A stretch of 64,000 nucleotides of DNA from Rhynchonema sp. JSB1_4 (Eukaryota > Nematoda > Chromadorea > Monhysterida > Xyalidae): assembly GCA_030248065.1 (NCBI GenBank), contig JASAMV010006842.1:1-64000 (forward strand). Reading direction: 5' to 3'. The number at the start of each line of letters is the position of its first letter. Positions within the stretch are counted from its first letter, which is position 1. The position numbers were made by a program, and so were the translations under genes. Under the pieces are notes generated by a model. The model saw only the letters and a program-made list of their open reading frames with translations, was not told the DNA's origin and made no database searches. This document shows, in pieces, positions 25,401-37,400 of the stretch.

Positions 25401-28400
25401 GGGGGTTTCCAAAAACTCAAAAATTTCCCATACCCGAGGGTGGGGGTTTTGAAAAAAATGACCCCAAAAAATCTTCTAAAAGTGCCAAAATTGGTCTAAA
25501 AAGTGCTTAAAACAGAGTTTTCTTGCGGTAGTAAGCGATTTTTGACATTTTTGGACGAAAAATGGCCAATTTTGGTACTTCTCGGGGTCAAAAAGTCATT
25601 TCTTAGAGGTCCTTGTTCCAAAAGTGAAAAATTTCCCATACCCCATACCCCCGGCCGATTGCCAATCCCCAAAACCGGGGGGGTAACCCCCCCCCCCCCC
25701 AACGACACCACAGGGGGCATGGCCCCTGTGGCCCCCTGGATCCGCCCTTGCTCGCTGCCCCCACCCCCCCCCCCCAACTGTACATCATTGCCCCATCCTG
25801 CCAGATCCACAGCGATTTCGTGGCGGCGGCCGTGAAGGGCGCACAATCGGTGGTCGACGGCAACGTGATGGCGATCAACCCAGCCGACGACCCCCGAACG
25901 CACATGTTCATCTGGAATAATATATTCTTCTCGCTCGGCTTTGACGTCAAGGATCATTACAAGGAGCTGGGTGGTGATGCGGCCGCCTTCGTCGCACCGG
26001 TCTGTCTGGAACTGGGGATGGGGTCTACCTACCGTCCACCCGAGCTGGTCGTTTGGTGCATTCGCGCTGACGATGTCCGAGGGCACCGTTGTCTGTGAAA
26101 ACGGGTCGAAGCGAACACGACTCACTGCTGTTGTATTTTCGGGGAAGATTGTTGGGATTGGAGTTGCTTGATGTGGGCCATGTCAACATTGAAGGTAAGA
26201 CTATGGGTCGACCACGACAGAGCTAATGGAACCTTTTCTTGGTTGGAGCAAGCAACCAGCATTGAATTCCGCCAGCGTAAAACTTGTTTATCAGACATTG
26301 GCCTCCACAGTTTGTGAGGCTGAGCAAAGGTGGTGCTTCATGCTAGTCGATCGCAGTATCACAAAATGCAGTTTTTCGAAAATGTCGGTTCAAATTCGAC
26401 AATGCCGACTGACTTCCGCGCAATGTCGCCACGGTCCACAATATGACTTGCCAAAATTCGATGATAACGTTAACCGATCATAATGTGGCAAAAATGTGTA
26501 CCCTATATAAATACTATTCATTCATTCCATCCATCCGCTTTCTTGCCACAGGCCAATGACCTACAAGGTGTACGGGCGTACGCAAGTCTCGATTCCGAGA
26601 AATTGTACACCCTGGGCATGGTCATCATTGATTATCGTGGATATCGGGTCACCGCACAGTCGATAATTCCCGGTGCGTTCATAGTTTGACGATAAAAAAA
26701 CTCAAATCTTGACTAGTGTCAAACCATTGGTGATTAGGCCAGGTTTGCTTCACAATTTTTGCTTTGGCCCAATGGGCAGTGTTTGTTGGAACAGCCCATG
26801 TGCGCACATTGAAGAGTGATCAGAAGCAGAACAACGTGGATGCTTTTCGTGTGCTTATTGGCGGATATACATAGACCATGTTTTCTTAATCAAATTTACT
26901 GGCTTTTAAGATAGTATTTTTTTTAACCACAATTTTTAATCACCATTCTCAACTCGGTTACACCTTCATTGGTGTCAAAAAGGCCATCAAAGATAATAAA
27001 ATGGCCCCTTTTAATTTGTCGGTAAATTGGGGAAATCGACAGCAATACGGTGCTAAAGCAGCTAATCACGGGTTTTTGGAACAGGGTAGCAAAATTTTTG
27101 CAAAGTTACCAGAATCTTCAGTTTGGTAGCTTTTTGCTAGTAGCCGAATTTGAAAAATTAAGTGTTGAACAAAACCCACAAACGTCAAGCATAAATCCCG
27201 CTTTGCTCATTTAGCTTGCGTTTAACATCAAACCTTGAATACGAGCGTTACTTTTCGGAAGCACGTTACATTATAGCCCACGCAGTTTTGTCAAATGCCT
27301 AATTCCCGAAGCTGCATAAGCCCGTTTCTCAACCAGCACCTACGTAGTACATTTGCCTTGAAACATCAGGCATCCTGGAACGCGAACAAGAACAGTCGGT
27401 GGTGTACGGGTCGGTGGATTTCGGCAAGTCAGTGGTGGTCAGTGACAAATACCTGGAGTTACTCGACGATCCAGCCAAACAGCTCAAGATACTGCCGCAT
27501 TTGGTCAAGAACGGCAAAGAGGGCGATGAGGCGAAAAGCGTCAAGCTATTGTCATCGTTCGAGACCAAGGTTGGTTATGTTTTGCAAGGTTATTGGACTT
27601 GATTGGCCTTCCCGGTCGATGTAAGCGTTTGAGACTTCATTTGTACCCTGTTTGTATTGTTGCATGTATTCAACTGTAACCGACGCAACACCAAATGCCA
27701 ATGGCTGATGAAGCCTGTGCATCGTTAACTTCATGGTGGATGCGTGTCTGTCATCACCAGTGGTTAATAAAAAATTTTTTTTATTCAAACCCCATTTTTG
27801 TTTTAAAATTTTTTTTTTATTCCAGCCAAAAACTGCCCGAAGCGAAAAAAAATGAGTGCTAAAGCAAAAAATAGTGGCATTTTTCTTCCATAACGTGTGG
27901 TAAGTGCATATAAAGCACTGACGACACGAAAACAATACTAAACAATGGTCAATGAGTACCAACAGTAGTCAGGTACACACCCGTACACTTCCCCCACGTG
28001 GTGTGGGTGCCTTCGTGTGGCTTTGTGACACCCAAGACGGCAAATTTGGGTGAAACTATTGCTTCTTGGTACACGACCATTGCAAATATGCGACAAACCG
28101 TGTAAATATAGAGTGAATATCACACCGAATCACTGCTTTCGGGTCTGTTGCATGGATAAATGCATGCCCACCCAGTCACATGTACATGTGTGATCATATG
28201 AGAGGCCATGTGAGTGTGTGCACTATGTCCAGATGCCACAAAACAACGATTATGGCACCCAATACACCCATGGTAAGGTCAGGTGATGTCAACAGTAGCA
28301 ATTTTTATGCAAAAAATAGCACTTCTAGAGCAAAAAATAGAGAAATTTTCGAATTTAGAAATAATAAAAATTTTTTTTTAACTTTTGCAACGAATTTAAA

Positions 28401-31400
28401 AAAATTTTTTTTTTAAAAACCACTGGTCATCACAGTTACAAAAGCATCAATTTACAGCAGATCTCTTTATTGGCGACTTCTCGGTGTGAATTAGTCCCGA
28501 TCGATCTCGAAAGAAACCGCAATGTTTTTTTTGTGAATTGTATAATTTGTGCAAAAACAAATAATAAAAGAGCTATTCTCTCATTTCATCAAGATGCAGT
28601 GTTGCAAATGTAATTTACACTCAAAAGTCCCCCTGATTTTGCAGGGCATAGTCGGCAACGACAGTCGTTACTACGTTCTTGACCTGTTGCGCACGTTCCC
28701 GCCGGATGTCAACTATCTGGCCGGGGCACAAGTCACCGATGTGTGTGCCGCCAATGGCTATCCGCGACCATTCCCGCACAAATTGGCCTGTTTGCGTCAT
28801 GAGCTGATCGATGCATTTGTCGAGTGAGTCCAATCATTGAGATGATAAAGTTGTTGTTTGTGGTTTTTTTCGTATTTCTCTGGCGATCGAATCTGTTGAA
28901 ATGATCGGATCGCGGCGTTTCCGGTCGACTGCTATTCGATTTTATGTTTCTACGCACATGCTGATGATAATGTGCCGGGATCCTTTCGTCACATGGTCAT
29001 AAATTTTATGACAACACGGGCAGACGTCAATGCCCTTCGTAAGAAGCATTAATCCGTAAGGAGTTCATTGGGTGGAACCAGATATTGTCGGATGCAAGTT
29101 TTCATCGTGTAAAATATTGAAAGGGGGAGGGCATTCATGGAGCACCAGCGGTGGATTTGGGGAAGAGCGTCGCCATGCAATCGTAAAAGGAGTGTATAGC
29201 AGTGTTTTATTTTAGCAATTTTTATAATAATAGAGTAGTCTAAAGCTGCATATATAGTTTCGGACCCTTTCATAAGAAATATTTTTTTGGCAGAGCCCGC
29301 TATTTGACGTTCATTCGTATCGCGGCCTTCCACCTGCAGCAGCATCGACTGCTGGATGCGGTATCCGGCAACACAAGGAGCATATTTGATGAGGAGACGG
29401 TGAGTCGGCAATTTGTACTTCATTGAGTTTACTGCTCTTGGCTGGCACGTACCTGTATTTCAATGCGTCACAACAGTGGATATACACATGACCTGGAAAA
29501 GTATTTTTGGTGTTTCGCTAATAGTATAGAAGCTGATCGATAACCTTTTCGTTTATCAAAATTGCTGGCATTAGTAAATCCCGAACTAGTTTTCGTTCAC
29601 AAATGTGACAAGACAGTCTCGATTTGACGGCCAAGTTTGATGCCGGACCCCGCGATCAGCGGAACAGTGAGCGAGCAGCAATCTGCACAACTTGCACAAT
29701 TGTTTCGCGTGAAAGTTTTGTGTCAAAACGAGCGACAACTTTGCCCTTTTATGGCAACAGTTGTGGTGCAAGTTCTCCCTTTGTGATAAGCAATTTTAGC
29801 CACATCCCCTGATCTCTTTTCAGACAGATAACGTTGGATCGGATGAAGCATCAATGAAAATCATCGAGCTGAAAGACGATAAGGATGATAATGGCGAACC
29901 AGTGAACCGTGCGCGACATGCGGCACAACCAGTGCGCAATGCGAACACGACCACGGCCGATTTTGGCGTGTCGAAAGTGGACGGCGATAGAATTGCCGGC
30001 GAAATTAAGGTTGTTGTGTTTTCTTTTGTTGTCGGGATGTTTTGTTTTACCTGGAAAAATTGAATCTGAAATTAGGTTTGTGCTGATTGGATTGCGTCAG
30101 ATTTGCCTGACCGTTTGTCATATGACCTTTCTTGTTGAGATCTTTACTTGTAAATACTTTACTGTTGTGCACTGGTGTAGCTGGGGGGGAGCCCCCCTAG
30201 GTACAGTAGGTAGGTAGGTTGACGCTCCATGCTGGTACAGTAGGTAGGTCGCCGCCCGGCGGCTGGTACAGTAGGTTGCTATTTTTGGCTCAAAATGGTA
30301 TAAAATCGATATTTTTCACTCCAAATAGGCGAAAAATTGCGCGCTACGCGCGAAATTGGCATGTTAGAGTACATTTTCATCAATATTTCGACCTAAAAAA
30401 TTTTGTTCCCCCCCTAGCTCGGCCGGTACAGTAGGTAGGTTGCCGCCCCATATTTTTGGTGGTACAGTAGGTTGCCGCCCCGCCTGGGTAGCTTCACCAC
30501 TGCTGTTGTGCCACTAATTTACTCCAGCTGAAAAATTGTTCCCCCATTCTCATGTTCAAAATAACGTTGACGCTGGTCTGGATTATTCTCGTTGATAATC
30601 AGACCGGCCGATTGCAGTCCAGATTTAGCTGTCGATCTTAACGACTTAAAGGGGCCGCGACATCATTATTTTTCACGACACACCGCCTGATTTTATGTCA
30701 GAAATTGAAAGACGACATCCGAAGGAACATGTCTTACAAAGACACCAACATTGACCCGCGCTGTTTTCCGCATGAAAATCACCCCCGATCATCGAATGTC
30801 AGGAACAAAAGTCAGTTTGCTGTAGTCGCTCGGCTGCTTGAAAATCTTCCGGCAACCAGCTAAAAGCACCTGTCGACGTTGCAATTTCTGTGGCAGCTGA
30901 AATGTTTCGCAAATATTACATAAGCGCCGAGTCCATATCATAATTTTTTGAGCTCGATGCCTAATCTTCAAGCGACCGAGCGACTACAGCAAAATGACTT
31001 TTGTTCCTGACATTCGACGTTCGGGGGTGATTTTCATGCGGAAAACAGCGCGGGTCGATGTTGTTGTCTTTGTAAGACATGTTCTTTCGGATGTCGTCTT
31101 TCAGTTTCTGACATAAAATCAGGCGGTGTATCGTGAAAAATAATAATGTCGCGCCCCCTTTAACAAATAAATCATGCCACATATACCAACCTCAAGGAAC
31201 AACATTTTTGTTTGCAGAAAAAGCTGGTGTCGAACTGCGCCGATGAGGTGGTGCGCGAAGGCAGTCCGACATCGGCGTGCGGCGAACACCCGGGACTACC
31301 CGAACCGAGCGAGGCCAAACGAATCATGGAGAAACATCGAGCGAACAGCAGCTCGATCACGACCACAAACGCGTCCGGTGATACGACAGTGGATAGTGGC

Positions 31401-34400
31401 GTTGATGTGGGCGCGACTGTGAAGGAGGATACGCGTATGTTTTTGGCCGTTTGTTGTTGTTGGTTGGCTAATTGTGAAATGGTTGACGCGAATGGCTCGC
31501 GCGCAGTGCAGCCCATGTAGACGCAGCACTGCGCGGTACAGGGATGAGCCTCTAATGAATGTGAGGAATTGGTGTGACACTGTATGGAAGAGGCGGGCAT
31601 TTCCGGCAACAGTTACACTTTGTGTGCTGTTTTCGAAAGGATTGGATTGGCAAAGTAGCAATGTCTGCCTTGCATAATGTTTAGAGTACTCCCAGTCCTA
31701 ACTGGGAGGTAACTAACCGATCAGTGGCAAATGCATTTTGTTTTTGGCGACGCGATTCTATAGGGCCCCAGATTTTCTGTGTCTGCTACCACGATGAAAA
31801 TAACCAGGTTTGGTGTGGTGGGGGACAGTGTGGTGGTAGGCCAATCGACCCAAGATACCCTAGCGGGGGAAGGTTTCGGAGTTACTCGAGAGACCCCCAG
31901 AGGCTACCCAAGATACCGCTATGGTCCGTCAAAAGGCGAAAAAAAGGCCGTTTTTGGCATGCCATTTTACTGCAAAATTGGCCTAAAAAATGGGTACTTT
32001 TTGACATTTTTGCCGAAAATTGGCCTAAAGTGACCATCTTTGGGTGTTTGCGCGCGGAGCGCGCGATTTTTTTGGGGTTCCGAGGTCGAAAAACATATAT
32101 TTTTGTCTTTGAAAAGCATAAATCTACTTACTCGAGATACCCTTTGGGGTCGGCTCGAGATAGATACCCTTCCCCCCATCCCCCTAAGGGTTGACGCGAG
32201 ATAGATACCCCTTAGGGGGAACCCCCATCCCCCCAGCCACTACAGTGGTGGAGGACTTGGTATATCCAAACTTTGGCCACCGTAAAGTTGGCTGCGCCTG
32301 TGAACTAAAGAGTGCAAGTGCAAGTTGGCCAGCTTTCTATGATTGTTGCAGCGGACCCGGCGACCGCCGAAATCATCCGAAAGACGGCGCAAGCGGTGAG
32401 TTCGTTGAGCGACAAGGAGTTCGATATTCGCTTCAATCCTGACTGTTATTGCGATGTTGTGAAGCACGATGAGGTGCGTTTTTGGGTGGTTGATCGTGGC
32501 TGTTGGTTGTGTGTTATTTGGTGATCCGTTTCTGGTGGGTGTCGATTTGGCCGCTTCTTACGTGACTTACTGTATCGGACCGGACATGCACACCGTCTTC
32601 TTGGTGACACTGGCATCGGTCAGCATAAAGCGTGTTTTACGGATATAGAATTCAGTTAATCTCAAATTATCCTCGAATACAAATGGTCACGTGACCTATG
32701 TATGTATGCCAGACCGGATCGCGTTTATGATTTTTTATCGTATTTTATTTCAGTGAAAAAGTACCAGAAAAAAGATAAAAATTAACTTTACAGTCGGAAG
32801 ACATTGAGAAACAACGCAAACTGGTTCGTGAGGCGGCGCAGTTCCTGCTGACGAACCAAATTCCCCAGTTTGTGCGTGATTGTTTGGATCATTCGCATAC
32901 GCCATTGGATGGTTGCGGTCTTGTGGAGACCATGCACACGCGCGGCATCAACGTTCGATATTTGGGCAAAATCATACAATGTCTGGTTGATCTGCCGCAG
33001 TTGGATTATTTCAAGGTGCGCTTTTTATGCTGCTTTGCTTTGGGACTGTTCAGTTGTGCCTGTCAATTCTTGGTTTGTTCTGTTGGTGCGCGAGAGCTGA
33101 CGGAAGACTTTTATGCTTTCAATAATTCTGGTATAATGGTCATCGAATTTGCTGTCTGTCTATCATCGTCACATGGCAACATTGTCTGTGCACTGTGTCG
33201 TACGCGCATGTGCATTTTAACGATTTTTAAAACGGGTCCAAAATCAAGCTCCAGATCGACACGGTCAATAATCGTGAAAGGAGTGTGTGGCAGTGTTTCA
33301 TTTAGTTCTTATAAATGTGAGCAAGATGATATAATATTCGAGTAGTATAAAGCTGCATATCTATAGTTTCGGACCACCGGATATTTTCAGACATCCACCC
33401 ATCATTATCCCCTTGTCAATTCAGGCGATCTGCATGTGCGAGCTGTTGTGTCGCAGCGCCAAGCACGTATTCCGCGCGTATCTACAATCGGTCGGTCAGC
33501 CGTCGATGGCGGCTGGCGTGGCGCACTTTCTCAATTGTTTCTTGCATTCAACGCACGTCGATTGTGCTGGTTCTGGTCTCGGTCCGGTGCAGCAACAACC
33601 GACGCAGACTACGGGTGGTGAGAATACGAGCGGAAGCAGGTTGGCGTTTTTTTGCAGAGCATCGTTTGCAGGAACAGGTTTCAGTGCACCCCTGATCTTC
33701 CGGCAGGCAGCTCGCGGTCTAGGCCTGATCGTTTACCTGTCCTGAAGACTAGGCCCACGCTCAGACCCATACTTTTGCACAGCTTGTACTTTCGACTTGG
33801 ATGTTTCGCTCGAGCAATAAGTAAGATCGGTTCGAGGTTGTTTTTGGAGGTCAATTGACCACAGGTGTTCGCACCGACGAGGCCTGGCACATCGCCCGTC
33901 TGTGAAAACTGGCCGAAGCGGGCATAAACAAACTGCTGTGACATTACTGGAGCAGTCTCAAATTCGTGGGCTTTATCATTGAGCGAATACTCTGCCCCGC
34001 ACCGCAATGTGTATGTGCAACGTGACGTGCTGGGTTGTTCGTTTCGACCCGTTTTCACACACGGGACGGGTGGTGGTGCACCGGTTCATCATCGCCAACA
34101 ACATAGTGCAGCACACACGTGGTCATGTTTCCCCAAAAAACTACCTGCAAGCTGTTGGTCCGTTAGTTAGTTAGTTTATTGCGTCGGCACCAGCTCAATA
34201 ATACACAGATAATAAAGCTAAGTGGAAGAAGCATAATTACAAGACCGGGTGTGGCGTTTACGGACATGAAAATATATGCAAAACAGGGTTGAAAGTTACG
34301 GGAGTTACTGTTGGTCCGTTCGTTTTCGCGTAATCCAGTGGTCACGTCGTATTTGCAGCAGCACGGCAGTTGTTGGCGGCGGTGGTGGTGACCACACAAC

Positions 34401-37400
34401 AGCAGCCACAATGAACGGGCATTTGAGCAATGCCGATACGATCGCGGCGCCGATCCAACAACGAAGGAAGTCGGGCAAACAGCGAAAGTCGGCCGGCAAT
34501 TCGACTTCGGGCGGATCGACGACGAAATCGAGCACGTCGTTGGTCGCACATGGTGAGCGCTTTTCGATGATACAGAGGGTGGAATTTTCGAAACGGTGTA
34601 AAGGTCAGTTGGGCGTAAAGGTCGGTGTAAAGTTCGGTCGAAAGCTCGGTCGGCGCAGCTCGGTGTAAACGTGAAACATTGCCTGTTATTTACGTGGAAT
34701 GTTTCAAGTTTACACCGAGGTCTATCACACTGAGCTGTCGGCCGAGCTTTCCACCGACCTTTACACCCAACTGACCTTTACACCGTTTCGAAAATATCAC
34801 CCATAGTCTGCTGGTCCCGCCTGATTGTGGTCCTGGTCATGGCGGAACGGACTTGACGATCTGATGGCGAATGTTTTCGAGCGCCACTATTTTGGTTCCC
34901 ATTATGTCGTTAGTTCATTCCTATTATGTCGTTGGTTAACCCACGGTGTGCTCCAAATGGTCCAGAATAAAAAAGTGATGTTTTAAACTTATTTAAAAGT
35001 TTTTTTTAAAAAGTTCGATAATCAATTTTTTTTGAAATCCAACCATAGTGACGTAGATTTGCTGCTCTGCTTGACATGGAGTTTCACTGAAATGAAGGTC
35101 GCTGCGATGAGGTTTTCTTGCCGTTTTGTAAATTCTGATGGGCATTTTATAAATTTTCAATGATTTTTTTCTTTATAGTATATTTAAATTCGCTGCCGCA
35201 CAGTATACCCCGTAGTTAATGTCAAGTTCTAAACCCGAAAATCAACTTTGAAACATTCGGGCAACAACACCACAGTGCGCGCTTTTCCCGCCGGCGCTCG
35301 GGTTATTTTTTTTGTCCGTAAACTTCAGATTGCTCCGAATGGATGGCCCTCACCGGCGACACTCTCTGGCAGCAGTTGTGCAATGAAATGAACACATATT
35401 ACGGATACAAGGTTGACTGGTGAGTTCTCACATGTTTTTGTTGTATAAAAATGTTGTTTGCCGTTTCTACTTGGATTTTCCGCACAGCCGCTTCTCGAAT
35501 TAACATCAGCCTGACGCCGTTTGTTTTTTTTGCGCGAACTACGAAACATTTCTGTTGTCTCAATCTTCATTTGATCTTCAGCGACTGTATCGAAGCGTTC
35601 GCTGCCAGCTATGACGTTCAGAAAATGGCTGTCCTTCGTCGATTCAGCATCGTCTGTGGCGTGCAGCTGTTGTGCAAGGTTGGTCCGGTTGCTCGCATTT
35701 TGCGACTACTTTTCTTTTGACCTTCGAACAATTGAAGGTGGTCATGATTGCTGATTGGCCTTGTTGTTTCAGGATTACCAGCTGGAGACACGGAGCAAGG
35801 CGCCGTTCACCGACGATGACGTCATGGGCATGTTTCCGGTGACCAAACATATCAGTCCACGGGTGAGTTTGGCCTTGATAAATCAGGATTTTCAATCTGC
35901 CTCCTCTTTGGTCACCGACCATACCAGTAGTTCAGTCACCAATTTGATATTGACTCTGTCTGCAAGCTGATTCTCCATAAACTGACTAGTCTGAAGCGAT
36001 GCATATTGCATGGATGGATTAGGACTATGGCCTTGATAAATCAGGGTACTATTCTGGTCTCATTTTTATCTATGCTGCGCCGATTATACAGGCATCGGAC
36101 GCGTCGCACCTGTTCCACGCCGGCCAGGCCAAGATTCAACAGGGTCAGCTGCGGGCCGGATATGATCTGATTGTCGAATCACTGAATCTGTTGAATGGTT
36201 GGTTTGGCTGTTTTGATGGAATGTAATGTGTGTTAAATTGACACCAACCCAAAGTGTGTACCGTAAGTACTTTGCTATCAGGTTCAGGTTTGGTCATCAG
36301 CCCCAGCACAGGATGTTTTGATTGTCGACTAACAGCGGATATTTTTTTTTAAATTTCAAATTCCAATCGTTACAAACGCTTTACTTAGAACTCGTGAGAA
36401 CACCTGTTATACTTTAGTCGAGCTAATAATTGTCGAAAAATCAGCAATAATTTCGGCATGAAAATGGCAACAAGAATGTTGTCGGGCACCCCTTCGGTTC
36501 ACGGTCCTAAGGCCTGTTTGACGATGTTGCTGAATTTCACTCGCCCGGTAATCCGCTAACGCCTAATTGGGCATTTTTGTTGTTAAGCGAGGCGAGTGTC
36601 GAACCGCAACCAGGGTTGGGCAAAAAAAAACGACGGCGTTTTTTCTTAAAAAAACGACGTTTTTTTAAAAAAAAACGCCTGGGTCGTTTTTCGTTTTTTT
36701 TAAATCCTGAATTTCCTTGATTTTCCCTGATTTTTCAGGGAAAGTACCCTGATTATCAAGGAAAATCAATTTTTTGTCCCATTTTTTTCAAAAAATTTTC
36801 GACCAATTTTTACTTTGTCGAGATACGTCGATATACGGAGTTTGACTTTCAGTGATGACCCCGGCCAAAGTTGGTCCCACGATGCGGGTCTGATATGGGA
36901 TCTTAGCAACTCGCTAGAAAAGGGTTGAAACCTGTTTATTTTGCCTCAGAACACATAGAATGACTTCATTTAACCACGTTTTCTTCACAACATGAGCGTT
37001 TTCCAATTTTTTTGGGGGCATATTTTGGTCATCTGGGCGTTTTAAAAAAAACGTTTTTTTAAAAAAAAAACGTTTTTTTTTAAAAAAAACGATTTTTTGG
37101 AAAAAAACGTTTTTTGCCCAACCCTGACCGCAACAGCTTTTTTGGCAAATACTAGTTGTTGTTGTCACCACAACAGTATAAATTGACAAATCAACACACT
37201 CCTTTACAGGCGTCTACGGCGCAATGCACCCGGAGATTGCGCAATGTATGCGACTGCTGGCCCGCCTGGCCTACATTCTCGGCGACCCGCCCGAGGCGTT
37301 GTCGCATCAGATGAAGGCGACACAAATGAGTGAGCGTTGTTGTGGCGTGGATCATGCGCAAACCATACTTGAATATGTGCGTGACCGGTTTCGGCGTTTT

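Larger units (their letters stand above)
24211..27569 (+). other. CLUH: CLUH exons 9-13: CLU domain
   Basis: Residues about 427-665, the best conserved part: [19 protein letters not shown] (exon 10), [19 protein letters not shown] (exon 11), NDLQGVRAY and [16 protein letters not shown] (exon 12), [18 protein letters not shown] (exon 13). Phases: 9 to 10 phase 1, 10 to 11 phase 0, 12 to 13 phase 1. Function in CLU is scaffold/RNA binding; no catalytic residues are expected. Confidence 0.95.
29824..31434 (+). other. CLUH: CLUH exons 16-17: variable charged linker
   Basis: Residues about 761-894. Asp/Lys-rich ([14 protein letters not shown]) and Ser/Thr-rich, with no strong match to CLUH except position. 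Supported by phase closure on both sides, consensus splice sites and lack of stops. Some of the extra length over human CLUH lies here. Confidence 0.8.
32352..35862 (+). other. CLUH: CLUH exons 18-24: central CLU / eIF3-p135-like region
   Basis: Residues about 895-1227. Conserved blocks: EFDIRFNPD (18), [20 protein letters not shown] and [10 protein letters not shown] (19), [16 protein letters not shown] and VAHFLNCFL (20), the basic linker [12 protein letters not shown] (21), [17 protein letters not shown] (22), ITLLR-like [14 protein letters not shown] (23), [17 protein letters not shown] (24). Exon 20 to 21 uses the third of three nearby AG sites (34369), the only one restoring the frame. 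Gly runs in exon 21 are unconserved. Confidence 0.9.

Noticed and set aside
25496..26125. 209-codon open frame on the minus strand
   Set aside because: Antisense to CLUH exon 11 and to C-rich MITE repeats; a shadow frame.
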